Position numbers and translations under genes: made by a program. Below, piece by piece: positions 1 through 9,535 of a DNA stretch of 64,000 nt. The stretch is from CAZVJU01 sp964627195 (GTDB lineage Bacteria; Patescibacteriota; Microgenomatia; UBA8517). The notes under the pieces were generated by a model. That model had not been told where the DNA came from and ran no database searches. It saw only the letters and a program-made list of their open reading frames with translations. The stretch's first letter is position 1; every line of letters starts with the position of its first letter. The stretch covers positions 4,685-68,684 of the forward strand of contig CAZVJU010000004.1 in NCBI GenBank assembly GCA_964627195.1. Direction: 5' to 3'.

Positions 1-2
1 TG

Positions 3-1430
3 AGTTTTACCCAAAAACGACCTTTTGCTGTGGGAGTTGTAGGAACCTACGAAACTTTTAACTTTTTACGTGAAGCGCCTTTTATGGGACAGCTTTTTAA
101 TATAGCCGGTATCAAATATATCGTCTATCCTTATCCCGATACAAGAAGAGAAGAATTAAAGCAGGGTAATATTGATTATTATTACCGTTTTTTGGACCAG
201 ATAAGTAGTTTGCCTTGGGTCAAACAAAGGTTGAGTGATCCTCCAGTTCCTCTAATTGAAACCACTAACCATCAGGATCATTTTTTTGTTGCCGATAATG
301 CATACTGGGTGATAGGATCGGATAGAATCTATAATGATCTAAGTCAATTAGCGGGTTTTGATCTTTCGAAAAACGCAGTAATATTTACTGAGGAGAAAGC
401 AGGTTTAGGTGCAAAGTATTATGAAAACGACTTTCCCAAAATCATTGTCTTTGATGAGCAAAAAGAAGATGTGGCTTTAGAGCTGGCTTTGAGAGAAAAC
501 GATTTTTATTTTCCTGCCTCTGGACTTGATTTCGATCCATTAAAAAAAACTTCCTGGTGGAAGCGTGAAACTGCCGATTTGTTGTGGTTCCGGGATTTCC
601 TGCAGCAAAAATACAATTTGGATAATCTGGATTTCGACTACAGTGGTGGATGGGCGATAGGCGAAGGAAGCGGAGAGCTGGGAGTTAGAAGCAAGATATT
701 GAAAGAAGGAAAGATCTTATTTGCCAGGTTAATGGTGAGTAACAGGGGGGGGAAAGTAGAGTTTTTTCAAAGGGATGGCAAATTGGGAGAAATTGACACT
801 CTAAGTGAAAGTCCGGAGAAGGTGGAGATTAAATTGACCGGTTACAAAGATATACCGAATCAGGTTTATGAATATGACAAAGCCGATTTTAAGTGGTTCA
901 AGATAGGTATCTTAACCGGTGACGATCCTGTTTACATAAAAACCCAAGGGGGTATAAATATCGTTAACACACTAGCAACTCTGTCCGATGCCGATTGGGC
1001 TCTAGCTCAAGACAATGTGACTAATTTAGAAGGGAATGAAAGTATTATTTACTGGAATGGACTTGAAGAATCCGAAAAATTAGCACTAGTTGGTTCAGAA
1101 AATAATACCTTGCTGCAATACGAAAGACTTTCACCCACCAAATATCACTTCACAGTAAAGGGAGTTGATAGGCCCAAATTTATAGCTTTTTCTGAAACCT
1201 ATGACCCGTTATGGAAAATAAGAGATAATAAAGAACCTGCGCTAAGCCATGCATCCACTCCGCTTTATGGTTTGATAAACGGCTTTATAGTAGATAAAGA
1301 TGGTGACTATGTCGTATATTTTGAACCCCAAAAATATGTTTATCCTGGGTTGGTAATCAGCGGACTTACATTCGTCATAATACTAAGTTTGCTAATCTTC
1401 TTAAGAAAAAAAGAGGATAAGAAAGTATAA
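3..1430 (+). CDS. C-terminal part of a large membrane protein, YfhO-like (5' end outside window)
   Basis: The reading frame is open to the left edge (first full codon at base 3), so this is the 3' part of a longer gene and the in-frame GTG at 30 is probably internal. The visible 466+ residues are mostly a soluble, probably extracytoplasmic domain. They end in one membrane helix (around YPGLVISGLTFVIILSLLIF) and a short basic tail. The segment FNIAGIKYIVYP resembles the LNVKYVV-type motif of YfhO-like and related polytopic glycosyltransferase-associated proteins, which carry many membrane helices N-terminally and a soluble C-terminal domain. It is followed at once by a GT2 gene, consistent with a role in glycan assembly. 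The family assignment is tentative. Confidence 0.5.
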   Translation, partial: SFTQKRPFAVGVVGTYETFNFLREAPFMGQLFNIAGIKYIVYPYPDTRREELKQGNIDYYYRFLDQISSLPWVKQRLSDPPVPLIETTNHQDHFFVADNAYWVIGSDRIYNDLSQLAGFDLSKNAVIFTEEKAGLGAKYYENDFPKIIVFDEQKEDVALELALRENDFYFPASGLDFDPLKKTSWWKRETADLLWFRDFLQQKYNLDNLDFDYSGGWAIGEGSGELGVRSKILKEGKILFARLMVSNRGGKVEFFQRDGKLGEIDTLSESPEKVEIKLTGYKDIPNQVYEYDKADFKWFKIGILTGDDPVYIKTQGGINIVNTLATLSDADWALAQDNVTNLEGNESIIYWNGLEESEKLALVGSENNTLLQYERLSPTKYHFTVKGVDRPKFIAFSETYDPLWKIRDNKEPALSHASTPLYGLINGFIVDKDGDYVVYFEPQKYVYPGLVISGLTFVIILSLLIFLRKKEDKKV

Positions 1431-1438
1431 TCTTTGTA

Positions 1439-2224
1439 GTGGGTAAGAAAATTTCACCTAAAAAATACAAAGATTCTAGGGGAAAGAAAGAAAGAGTCGT
1501 TGTCGTAATGCCTGCGTATAATGCAGAAAAGACATTGAAAAAAACCCTTGATGATATACCTGAAGGACTAGCTGATGACATTATTTTAGTCGATGATGGG
1601 AGTCACGATAGGACAGTAAGTTTAGCAAAAAAGCTTGGATTACAAACTTTTGTTCATCCTCAAAATAGGGGTTATGGAGGAAATCAAAAAACGTGCTATA
1701 CCTTAGCTCTTAATAAGGGTGCAGATATTGTTGTAATGATTCATCCAGACTATCAGTACGATAGTTCTTTGACTGAGGAGATTATCCGCCCGATTCTCAA
1801 CAAGCGCTTTGATATTATGTTGGGATCAAGGATCAGGAGTAGAAACGAGGCGCTCAAAGGTGGGATGCCACGGTATAAGTATTTTTTTAACAGAGCCCTT
1901 ACAATTCTTCAAAATATAGTTTTGAGTCAAAATCTTTCAGAGTATCATACTGGTTTTCGGGCATTTGACAGGAAAGTGTTGGAAGCGCTTCCTTTCCATA
2001 AATTTTCCGACGATTTTGTCTTTGATCAAGATATTTTAATTTCTTCGGTTTACCAAGGTTACAAAATCGGTGAAATTCAAGTTCCCGTTCGGTATTTTCC
2101 AGACGCTTCCTCAATCGGCTTTCGAAAATCTATAAAATACGGACTGGGGATATTACTTGATTTAACGCGCTATCTACTGGCGGTGTCTGGAATTTTTACT
2201 TCAAAAATTTTTACTAAGAAATGA
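1439..2224 (+). CDS. GT2 family glycosyltransferase, polyprenyl-phosphate sugar transferase-like
   Basis: A 261-residue GT-A fold enzyme. PAYNAE (25-30) and VDDGS (51-55) mark the nucleotide-binding half, NRGYGGNQ (76-83) the conserved loop, and HPDYQYD (102-108) stands where dolichol-phosphate-mannose synthase-like enzymes have their DxD/DGQ motif. The family moves a sugar from a nucleotide donor to polyprenyl phosphate at the cytoplasmic membrane face. Lipid-linked sugars of this kind feed GT-C enzymes, several of which follow. No C-terminal membrane helix pair is present, so it is the short soluble type. The start is GTG; no clear Shine-Dalgarno site is seen. Its stop overlaps the next start (ATGA). 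The exact sugar is unknown. Confidence 0.8.
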   Translation: MGKKISPKKYKDSRGKKERVVVVMPAYNAEKTLKKTLDDIPEGLADDIILVDDGSHDRTVSLAKKLGLQTFVHPQNRGYGGNQKTCYTLALNKGADIVVMIHPDYQYDSSLTEEIIRPILNKRFDIMLGSRIRSRNEALKGGMPRYKYFFNRALTILQNIVLSQNLSEYHTGFRAFDRKVLEALPFHKFSDDFVFDQDILISSVYQGYKIGEIQVPVRYFPDASSIGFRKSIKYGLGILLDLTRYLLAVSGIFTSKIFTKK

Positions 2225-3750
2225 TACAAAACAAAAATCGTTTGCTTTCATTTAACTCCGTTACTCTTACACTCCTGGTGTTATTTATTCTGAGCCTTGT
2301 AGTTCGATTCCTTTATTTTCCGGGAAATGTTTATTTTGCTTATGATCAGGCAAGAGACTCTTACTTTGCAACAGAAATATTAAAAGGCGATATCAGATTA
2401 ATAGGGCCACCATCAGCTGCAAGTACTAAACTTTTTCCCGGGCCTTTATCTTTATACCTCTACGCCATAGTTTATTTTATTTTTAGTCCTAATCCAGAGA
2501 CATTATCAGCGTTTTTTAGAATCTATAACGCCCTTGGAGTGTTTTTGGTATTTCTGATAGGCTCAAAACTTTTTAGTAAAAAAGTCGGCATCTTATCCTC
2601 AATTTTATTCGCCGTGTCCTACGAACAGTCTCAATATGCACTTTTTATGAGTCATCAGCCTTTAGCACTGATCCCTGTTTTAACTATGTATCTGGGGCTA
2701 ATCATGTTTTGTCTTGAAAAGAATACAAAGGGTTTATTGTTAAGTTTACTGGGTTTGGGACTGGCTATTCAGTTTCACTACGTTTACATTCTTTTAATTC
2801 CAATAGTATTAGTCATCATAATAGTTACGCGGAAATCCCTTCCCAAACTAAAACTAAAGGAGATATTACTTCCCTTTGGTGTTTTTCTTTTGACAGTATC
2901 TTCCTATATCATTTCTGAATTTAGATTTAACTTCAGAATGCTCTCTACGATTTTTTCGAGCTCCTCAGGAACAGGTTTTTACATAAACGAGGCTATCTTT
3001 GCAGCTAAGAGGTTTGTTTACGACACTTTTTGGGGAAATTACACTTACGCAGGTATTCTACTAATTATTTCACTTTTTGTATTTAGTTACCTTATAGTGA
3101 AGTCCACTTTTAGATACAAAGTAATATTACTCTTTTTATGGTTTGTAGGTGGGATTATTCCTTATTTTGTTTCAGGGACATCAAGCTATTATTATAGTGC
3201 TGGTGCATCTGCTAGTTTAGTTATACTTTTTTCTTTTTTGGTTACAAGGTTATATAAAAGTGTGCCGGTTATCGCGATAGTTTTATTTAGCGGAGTAATT
3301 ATGAATAATTACTTTCTTATTAGAACTCAGAACCCACTTGGTCCCAATAAAGATATGGTCATTCAGCCGCAAATGCTGCTCAGAGAAGAGTTGAATGCAC
3401 TTTCTTATATTTATCATAGTGCGGATCAGAAACCCTTTGCAGTAAATGCACTAACAATTCCCTTAAACGTGAATACTACCTGGAGTTTTCTCTTCGAATG
3501 GTATGGTAAGGGTTACTTTGGTTATCTTCCTGTTTGGTCCGGAAAACCTGCAGAAGGTTTTCCGGGTGGTCTTCCTTATCTTAGTGAAAGGTCTAAACTT
3601 CCGGAGACCCAATTTTCGATAGTTGAATCGACTTTGGGTATTCGTGATCATGATAAAGAAAGATTTTTTGTAGAAGAAAATTATTTTACGAGTTTAGTTG
3701 AGGAGAAGAAATTTGGAACAATTGTGGTGCAAAAAAGAATTAAAAAATAA
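2221..3750 (+). CDS. GT-C type membrane glycosyltransferase (PMT/ArnT-like)
   Basis: A 509-residue polytopic protein with roughly ten or more hydrophobic helices and a soluble C-terminal portion of about 130 residues. The first helix is followed by an extracytoplasmic loop with acidic residues (AYDQARD, near residue 40), the position of the catalytic aspartate in PMT/ArnT-type GT-C enzymes. These enzymes use polyprenyl-phosphate sugars on the outer membrane face. The ATG overlaps the stop of the upstream GT2 gene (ATGA), suggesting translational coupling and a donor-maker/donor-user pair. The acceptor and sugar cannot be read from sequence. Confidence 0.65.
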   Translation: MIQNKNRLLSFNSVTLTLLVLFILSLVVRFLYFPGNVYFAYDQARDSYFATEILKGDIRLIGPPSAASTKLFPGPLSLYLYAIVYFIFSPNPETLSAFFRIYNALGVFLVFLIGSKLFSKKVGILSSILFAVSYEQSQYALFMSHQPLALIPVLTMYLGLIMFCLEKNTKGLLLSLLGLGLAIQFHYVYILLIPIVLVIIIVTRKSLPKLKLKEILLPFGVFLLTVSSYIISEFRFNFRMLSTIFSSSSGTGFYINEAIFAAKRFVYDTFWGNYTYAGILLIISLFVFSYLIVKSTFRYKVILLFLWFVGGIIPYFVSGTSSYYYSAGASASLVILFSFLVTRLYKSVPVIAIVLFSGVIMNNYFLIRTQNPLGPNKDMVIQPQMLLREELNALSYIYHSADQKPFAVNALTIPLNVNTTWSFLFEWYGKGYFGYLPVWSGKPAEGFPGGLPYLSERSKLPETQFSIVESTLGIRDHDKERFFVEENYFTSLVEEKKFGTIVVQKRIKK

Positions 3751-5060
3751 TGAAACGTATTTTCTATAAATTCCCTTTTCACTCATTTTTTGCTGAAATT
3801 GTTGCCACATCTACTTTTAGACAGTCTTCAGTCACATTTACCGGAACAGTCATAAATGCTATTTTGGGCGCAGTCTTTTATTTACTTGCCGCAAGACTTT
3901 TAGGACCGGCCGTTTTTGGTCTCCTTAGTGTTGTAATAGTTACGCAAACTCTCATAACAGACATCGGAGACCTGGGAATAAATACAGGACTAGTCAACTT
4001 TATTCCGCGCTATATAAAGAAAGATTTGGACAAGACGAGAAAATTTCTCAAGCTCGCCCTCGAAACCAAAATCATAATATTTCTGGTAGTTCTAATTTTA
4101 GGTCTAGTTCTAAGCGGCTTGGTTGCAAAAAATATATTCGATAAACCTGAATTACAGAAGCCTCTGCAAATCGGAATTATTGGAGTGGGAGCTCTATCTT
4201 TATTTTCTTTTATTACTCAGGTTCTTCAGGCGAAACAAAAATACTTTTTCTGGAGTAGTATTCAAATTGCTACCAATGCTTGTCGGGTACTTGCTATTTT
4301 TTTACTGACAGTTTTTGGATATCTATCATTGGAAAGTACACTTTGGGTCTATATAACACTTCCCTTTATAGGTTTTGTAATAGGTTTGTTTTTGATTTCG
4401 CCTGACTTTCTTAAAGTAAAAAATGAGTGGGCAGTTGCTAGGGAATTTTTTAATTTCAATAAATGGGTGGCAGCCTTTGCTATTATAGCGGCAATTAGCT
4501 CTCGGTTAGATACTTTTATTTCCGCCCGGCTTCTGAGTCCCAATGATCTGGGTTTATATTCTGCAGCTAATCAATTAGTCAGAGTAATTCCGATGATAAT
4601 TTCTGCAATAGGGACCGTAATTGCACCGAAAATGGCAAGTTTAGACTCGAAAGAAAAACTAGTCACCTATTTAAAAAAGACCCAAGTAATGGTTCTCGGT
4701 ATAGCGGTTCTCGGAGTAATCTTTATTCCCTTTGTTCTTTGGATTATCCCGATAGTACTTGGTCCGGAATATATCGGATCAGGGTCAATTTTTATAATAC
4801 TTCTTTTTGCGATGCTCATCTTTTTGATATCTGTTCCGATCCACACGGCCATTATTTATTACTTTTCATATCCAAAACTTTTCTTTAGGCTGGCAATTCT
4901 ACACCTTGTGGTGATAGCCGTTTCAGGATGGATTCTAACCTCTTCCTATGGAGCTTTAGGTACTGCCACGTCGGTGTTGATCGGGCAAATAGTTAATTTT
5001 CTAATTCCACTTTGCTGGGTTTTATTAAAGGTTAAAAAAGACTCTACAACCTTAAAATGA
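3750..5060 (+). CDS. Oligosaccharide flippase, Wzx-like (MOP superfamily)
   Basis: A 436-residue protein composed almost entirely of membrane helices (about 12). The N-terminal segment ARLLGPAVFGLLSVV is typical of polysaccharide-export flippases of the MOP superfamily. Such proteins move lipid-linked oligosaccharide from the inner to the outer face of the cytoplasmic membrane. The start overlaps the previous stop by one base and its own stop overlaps the following ATG (ATGA at 5057-5060), so it lies inside a tightly coupled run of membrane glycosyltransferase genes. It is the only flippase candidate in the window, and so the likely exporter for the glycans built by this cluster. Confidence 0.8.
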   Translation: MKRIFYKFPFHSFFAEIVATSTFRQSSVTFTGTVINAILGAVFYLLAARLLGPAVFGLLSVVIVTQTLITDIGDLGINTGLVNFIPRYIKKDLDKTRKFLKLALETKIIIFLVVLILGLVLSGLVAKNIFDKPELQKPLQIGIIGVGALSLFSFITQVLQAKQKYFFWSSIQIATNACRVLAIFLLTVFGYLSLESTLWVYITLPFIGFVIGLFLISPDFLKVKNEWAVAREFFNFNKWVAAFAIIAAISSRLDTFISARLLSPNDLGLYSAANQLVRVIPMIISAIGTVIAPKMASLDSKEKLVTYLKKTQVMVLGIAVLGVIFIPFVLWIIPIVLGPEYIGSGSIFIILLFAMLIFLISVPIHTAIIYYFSYPKLFFRLAILHLVVIAVSGWILTSSYGALGTATSVLIGQIVNFLIPLCWVLLKVKKDSTTLK

Positions 5061-6496
5061 AAAGTTTGCCAGAACATGAAGCTCCCCGATCTGACGATCG
5101 GGGTATCTTCTCCCCACTGCTTCGTCGGGAGCAAAATCCCTCCGAAGCAGAAATTTCTTCGCATTTACCCGCGAGCTTACGCTCTCGGTTTTCTGTGAAG
5201 GGGGATAAGTTTAGCTCATTAGCCTTCTTATTTATTTTTTCAGTTGTCATTCGATTTTATAAATTAGGTGTTATACCAAGAGGACTAAGCCTAAACGAGG
5301 TCTACTTGGGTTTATATTTGTCTTCATTGTTAGGTAAATGGGTACTTGAGCCGTTTTTTGTAAGACTGCCGTTTGCAATTTTGGGAGTTGTGAGTATTTT
5401 ATTATTTTATTTTTTATTGCAAAAACTTACTGGAAATTCGAAACTGTCCCTTTTAACAACTTTTTTTCTCTCAATTAGCCCTTGGCATATAATGGAGAGT
5501 AGAATTGTATCTTTAGGAATTGTATTAACTTTTTTTCTTCTCACTTTTTCTCTTATTATTTCAAATAAATTACAACACCACATAAAACTTTTAACTAATT
5601 TTTTCTTCACTTTCGGATTATTTTTCTTTGTCATATCCTGGGTTAGCTTTTTCCCAAAAGTTAGTAAAACAGTTGATATGGAAAGGAGGTTGGCATCAAA
5701 CCGACTTGCGCTTACTTCTACTAAACTTTTTTCGAATAAAGTAGTTAACTCCTTTAGTGAGAAAACAAAATTTAGCTATGAACAAATGGATCCAGGAGTT
5801 TATTTTTTTACCGGCCATCCAAGACAAAGAGGGGGTGTTGAGGAAACTCCAAAACTTTTCTTATCTTTTATACCTTTAATCGTCCTTGGTTTTCTTAAGG
5901 CCGGGAATAGAATAAAAGTCTCTTTTATCACACTTTTCTTTTTTTTGGTAGCAGTATTGTCGCTTTTTGAATATCGCAGCGCATCTTTGACCCTGCCAAT
6001 TCTTTTTATTTTAATTTGTATGGCAGGATTCGGATTTTACTATTTGTCTAAAAAAAAGAAAATGTACGTCTTTTTAGTACCTCTAACTCTGCTTCTATCT
6101 TATGAGTTACTAATTTTCACTAAACTGTATTTTTCAGGCTTTTCCGAATCAATGTTTTCGCCAAGAAGAAATAGTTTCCAACCTCTTATAACAGCTATCC
6201 AAAAAGTACGCGGACCAGACGAAAGAGTTGTAGTAAATGAAAGACTAGGTGACCCCAAGCTATTTTTTAAATTTTATCTAAAAGATCTGAATTTAGCAGG
6301 TTACGAATTTAGGGAATATAACATTTGGAGCGAAAAAGACAGAAATTTTCTTTTTGTCGACGTCCTCCCCTTCGAACCTTCGCCAGCCGAACCTCTTTGG
6401 CACGAAGGTGCGGCATTTCCAAAAGATTTAACTCTGTTATTTGAATTGAATGACACTAATTTAAATCAAGAAGTTTTTATATACAGATATGAATAG
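5057..6496 (+). CDS. GT-C type membrane protein with a palindromic element inserted in its N-terminus
   Basis: A 479-residue polytopic protein related to its downstream neighbour: both have an N-terminal helix followed by an FYKLG/LWNLG-type segment and a helix with LxISPWHIxxSR. Here the canonical loop acid pattern is weak (LSLNEVYLG), so catalysis is uncertain. The odd part is residues 6-46, a polar, proline- and arginine-rich stretch encoded by a hairpin-rich element (about 5077-5195) that the neighbour lacks. The ATG at 5057 overlaps the flippase stop (ATGA), which supports it as the original start, so the element would be translated. A GTG at 5195 just downstream of the element is an alternative start with no visible ribosome-binding site. 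Confidence 0.6.
   Translation: MKSLPEHEAPRSDDRGIFSPLLRREQNPSEAEISSHLPASLRSRFSVKGDKFSSLAFLFIFSVVIRFYKLGVIPRGLSLNEVYLGLYLSSLLGKWVLEPFFVRLPFAILGVVSILLFYFLLQKLTGNSKLSLLTTFFLSISPWHIMESRIVSLGIVLTFFLLTFSLIISNKLQHHIKLLTNFFFTFGLFFFVISWVSFFPKVSKTVDMERRLASNRLALTSTKLFSNKVVNSFSEKTKFSYEQMDPGVYFFTGHPRQRGGVEETPKLFLSFIPLIVLGFLKAGNRIKVSFITLFFFLVAVLSLFEYRSASLTLPILFILICMAGFGFYYLSKKKKMYVFLVPLTLLLSYELLIFTKLYFSGFSESMFSPRRNSFQPLITAIQKVRGPDERVVVNERLGDPKLFFKFYLKDLNLAGYEFREYNIWSEKDRNFLFVDVLPFEPSPAEPLWHEGAAFPKDLTLLFELNDTNLNQEVFIYRYE
5077..5195 (+). repeat. Hairpin-rich palindromic element, in frame inside the 5057-6496 gene
   Basis: Hairpin 1 is CCCCGATC (5084-5091), loop TGAC, GATCGGGG (5096-5103). Hairpin 2 is CTGCTTCG (5117-5124) pairing with CGAAGCAG (5143-5150), with an inner GGGA/TCCC pair and a six-base loop. 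A weaker CGAGC/GCTCTCG pairing lies near 5172-5187. The element is more GC-rich than the flanking sequence. It is about 120 bases, divisible by three, and free of stops in the host frame. Its GGGTATCT (5101-5108) and AGCAGAAAT (5146-5154) motifs recur in the intergenic element after glyS, which supports a mobile repeat rather than native coding sequence. Boundaries are approximate. Confidence 0.65.
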
Positions 6497-8171
6497 GCTT
6501 ACCCGCAAAAATGCCGTTATAATTCTACTTTTTTCCTTAGGAGCTTTTTTAAGGCTGTGGAATTTGGGTAGCCTGTCGTCCGGATTTTTTCGTGACGAGG
6601 CGGCATTGGGATATAATGCTTATTCAATTTGGCTCACGGGTAAAGACGAGTTTGGGTATATATTTCCGATCGTATTTCGATCTTTTGAAGTTTTCTTTCT
6701 GCCGCTTTATGTTTATATAAGTAGTCCCTTAGTCGGTATTTTGGGATTAAACGAGTTCACCTCAAGACTGCTTTCGAGTTTATCGGGTATGGTGGCTTTA
6801 TATTTTGCCTATATGATCGGCAAAAAGGTGTGGAATAAAGACACGGGAATTTTATGTCTTTTCACTCTAGCGATATCTCCCTGGCACATTTTCTACAGCC
6901 GAGGTGCATTTGAAGGCAATCTTGCCCTGACTTTTTTCACAGCAGGATTTTATTATTGGATAACCTTTCTGAAGACTAAATCTGGTAAAACTTTTTTCGT
7001 TTCCGCTTTACTTTTTGCACTATCAATGTATTCTTACCAATCCGAACGTTTCATTGTACCGTTTTTTGCAGTATTGGCTTTGATGATAAGTTTCAAAGAT
7101 TTGTGGAAACTAAAAAACAAGTTAATAGCGCCACTAATTTTTCTTTTTATTCTGCTTCTTCCTCTGGTAGTTTTATCATTTAACGCAGGCGGTTATCACA
7201 GAGTAGTCGGAGTTAGCATTTTTGCAAAATCTGAAAATCCTCCAGGGTGGATTGAGGGTCAACCTGAAACAATCTTACTAAATAATAAACTTTTTTTACG
7301 AGGTAAACAGTTAATTTCTTTGTATACATCGTATTTTTCGCCTAGAAATCTTTTCTTCGAAGGAGATTCCGAAAAACAACGGTCGGTAGAAAATTCCAGT
7401 GTATTTTATGGTTCTTTCCTTCTATTTTTAGTTGTTGGTTTATTGACTTTAGCTAAAAAAGCAAATGCCAAGGAAAAAATGCTTCTGATCTTCATGTTTT
7501 TGGGACCGATCCCGGCTTCCCTAACCTCCGACCCATTTCATACATATCGTTCCCTGATGTTATTTATGCCTCTCAGCCTAATTATAGGAAAAGGTATTTT
7601 CGTTACCTATATGATCGTTAAGAAATTTACATTCGCTTCAAGTTTGCAAGATCCGTTTAGGAAAAGAAATGTGTTGGGAAATATATTTCTAACTATCTTG
7701 GTAGGTATTTCGGCGGTTAACTTATCTTTGTTTCTATACAGTTATGCAGTCCTCTCGCAAGTTACAAGAGCTTCCTTTTGGGATTACGGTTACAAGGACC
7801 TGGTTTCCTATATCGAAATGGTTAGGAATGATAAAAAGGTGATAGTTGATGATCCATCAACTGAAGCCTATATCCACTTTCTGTTTTTTGGGAAAGTGAA
7901 CCCATTAATTTACCACAAAGAAGTACGCGATTTGGGAGAGCTTAACTATTACTATAGAGATCCGGAAGAAATCCGCCCCAACAAAATCGGCAATATTGAA
8001 TTTAGAAAAATTAACTGGGCAGAGGAACGGGGGGATTTGGGTACAATCTTTGTATTTGCCCGAAATTTACTGCCTGATAGTGAATATATAGGAGACCCTA
8101 ATGTACAATTACTAAAGGATATTTATTATCCGGATGGTACGCTTGCATTTAGAATTGTTCAGATAATTTAG
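6489..8171 (+). CDS. GT-C type membrane glycosyltransferase (PMT/ArnT-like)
   Basis: A 560-residue polytopic protein. The first helix is followed by SGFFRDEAALGYNAYS, with the DE pair at the expected catalytic position of PMT_2/ArnT-type enzymes. FTSRLLSSLSGMVAL and LAISPWHIFYSRGAFEGN match the second conserved region. A C-terminal soluble part of about 130 residues follows the helices. The family transfers sugars from polyprenyl phosphate carriers to glycans, lipids or proteins on the outer membrane face. The start overlaps the previous gene by eight bases. It is the clearest active-looking GT-C enzyme in this sub-run. Confidence 0.7.
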   Translation: MNRLTRKNAVIILLFSLGAFLRLWNLGSLSSGFFRDEAALGYNAYSIWLTGKDEFGYIFPIVFRSFEVFFLPLYVYISSPLVGILGLNEFTSRLLSSLSGMVALYFAYMIGKKVWNKDTGILCLFTLAISPWHIFYSRGAFEGNLALTFFTAGFYYWITFLKTKSGKTFFVSALLFALSMYSYQSERFIVPFFAVLALMISFKDLWKLKNKLIAPLIFLFILLLPLVVLSFNAGGYHRVVGVSIFAKSENPPGWIEGQPETILLNNKLFLRGKQLISLYTSYFSPRNLFFEGDSEKQRSVENSSVFYGSFLLFLVVGLLTLAKKANAKEKMLLIFMFLGPIPASLTSDPFHTYRSLMLFMPLSLIIGKGIFVTYMIVKKFTFASSLQDPFRKRNVLGNIFLTILVGISAVNLSLFLYSYAVLSQVTRASFWDYGYKDLVSYIEMVRNDKKVIVDDPSTEAYIHFLFFGKVNPLIYHKEVRDLGELNYYYRDPEEIRPNKIGNIEFRKINWAEERGDLGTIFVFARNLLPDSEYIGDPNVQLLKDIYYPDGTLAFRIVQII

Positions 8172-8194
8172 AGCGAATTTCTATTTAAACAATT

Positions 8195-9037
8195 ATGAAA
8201 ATTTGGGCACACACTTTGGTTAAAAACGAAGAGAGATATTTATGGTTTGCAGTTACAAGTGTGATTGACTATGTAGATAAGATGTTATTGTGGGATACTG
8301 GAAGCACGGATAACACACAGATGATAATAAGAGAAATTAAGAAGAAATACAGTGAAAAGATTGACTTCAGACAGATAGGTCTAGTTGATCAGGAAAAATT
8401 TACCAAAGCTCGGCAAGAAATGCTTGAGGAAACAGCTTCAGACTGGCTGATTATAGTGGATGGCGACGAAGTTTGGTGGGATCAAGGAATTTCACACATC
8501 ACTGGTTTGATAAGAGATCGAGGAGATGAAGTTGAAAGTATCGTCAATGGATACTATAACGTTATTGGTGACATTTATCATTACCAAGAAGAAAGGGGAG
8601 GTAAGTACAAAATAGACGGGCATGAGGGTCATTTGACAATTCGCGCGATAAATAGACATATTTCTGGACTCCATTTCGGAAAACCTCATGGACAGCAAGG
8701 AATATTTGATGGTCATGATCAATTAATTCAGGAGCGAGATTATAAAAAAAGATTATTTACTGCGGAGAGACTTTACTTACATTTTACACACATGGTCAGG
8801 TCGAGTAGTTGGTCAGAGGATTTAAAAGTTATGAAGCGCGATATCAAATTAAAACATGAGATAGGAATTCCCTTTCCATTAGACTTTTATTATCCCGAAA
8901 CCTTTTTTAGACCAAAACCTGAAATAATATTATCACCTTGGACTAAAATGAACACTAAATATTATCGTAAAGCCTTTTTGGAAACACCCCTAAGGAAAGT
9001 AAAAAGGAGATTTATCAAGGGCAAAAGCGGCTACTAG
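8195..9037 (+). CDS. GT2 family glycosyltransferase
   Basis: A 280-residue single-domain GT-A enzyme without membrane helices. Visible motifs are NEERYL (11-16), DTGSTDNT (34-41) and VDGDEVWW (88-95), the last containing the metal-binding DxD of the family. It belongs to the SunS/WaaE-like side of GT2, which often begins VKNEE and modifies glycans or proteins. The gene has its own ATG 23 bases after the preceding stop. It converges on the PH-domain gene, with the two stops interleaved over four bases. Donor and acceptor are unknown. Confidence 0.75.
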   Translation: MKIWAHTLVKNEERYLWFAVTSVIDYVDKMLLWDTGSTDNTQMIIREIKKKYSEKIDFRQIGLVDQEKFTKARQEMLEETASDWLIIVDGDEVWWDQGISHITGLIRDRGDEVESIVNGYYNVIGDIYHYQEERGGKYKIDGHEGHLTIRAINRHISGLHFGKPHGQQGIFDGHDQLIQERDYKKRLFTAERLYLHFTHMVRSSSWSEDLKVMKRDIKLKHEIGIPFPLDFYYPETFFRPKPEIILSPWTKMNTKYYRKAFLETPLRKVKRRFIKGKSGY

Positions 9038-9495
9038 AGGATATTATTCCCCCCGTCTCTTATCTGATCGAGAGCTTGTTTAAGACTTTGAGGATTGTCT
9101 ATAAAGGACAGAGTTATTTGAGGTGTATGGGTTCCTGCAGTGTTTATAGTTAGATTTCCCCAACCCGCGATTTGGTCAATAAAACTTTGGTCGATTTCAA
9201 TATCAGTAATTTGGCTATAGTCAATACTTGTAATATTAGTTCCTACGAACGAGTCTACGATGATTATCCTTTTATCTGTAAACGCGTAATGTCTGGACTT
9301 TTTTAAGTACAGTGAGTAACAAAGTCCGAGTAAAAAAATAAAAACTGTAACGGCAAGGGGGCTACTTTGCGATGAGGCAACTAATGCAGCCAGGAGCGAA
9401 ATGATTATGATTATTGCGCAATAACCATTACTGATACCGAATTCTTTTTGCACTGATTCTTTGGGAGAAAGGATTTTTTTCCAATTAAACTTCAT
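9034..9495 (-). CDS. Small membrane protein with a bacterial PH-like domain
   Basis: A 153-residue protein with two membrane helices (about residues 27-65, a hairpin) followed by a beta-rich domain with YAFTDKRIIIVDSFVGTNITSIDYSQITDIEI. This pattern (Y-x-x-T-D-x-R-I ... I-x-Y-x-x-I-x-D-I) is characteristic of YdbT/YdbS-type bacterial PH domains. Function is unknown; such proteins sit in the membrane with the domain facing the cytoplasm. A TATACT box ends six bases before the ATG, so the mRNA may be leaderless. Confidence 0.7.
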   Translation of the reverse strand: MKFNWKKILSPKESVQKEFGISNGYCAIIIIISLLAALVASSQSSPLAVTVFIFLLGLCYSLYLKKSRHYAFTDKRIIIVDSFVGTNITSIDYSQITDIEIDQSFIDQIAGWGNLTINTAGTHTPQITLSFIDNPQSLKQALDQIRDGGNNIL

Positions 9496-9501
9496 ACGTT
9501 A

Positions 9502-9507
9502 AGTATA
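9502..9507 (-). promoter_or_regulatory. -10 box of the PH-domain gene, predicting a leaderless mRNA
   Basis: TATACT on the minus strand lies six bases upstream of the ATG (9495-9493). With transcription normally starting 6-8 bases after the -10, the mRNA would begin at or next to the start codon. No clear -35 is visible. Confidence 0.45.
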
Positions 9508-9535
9508 CTATACAGATTTCTATATGAGGAGGACG

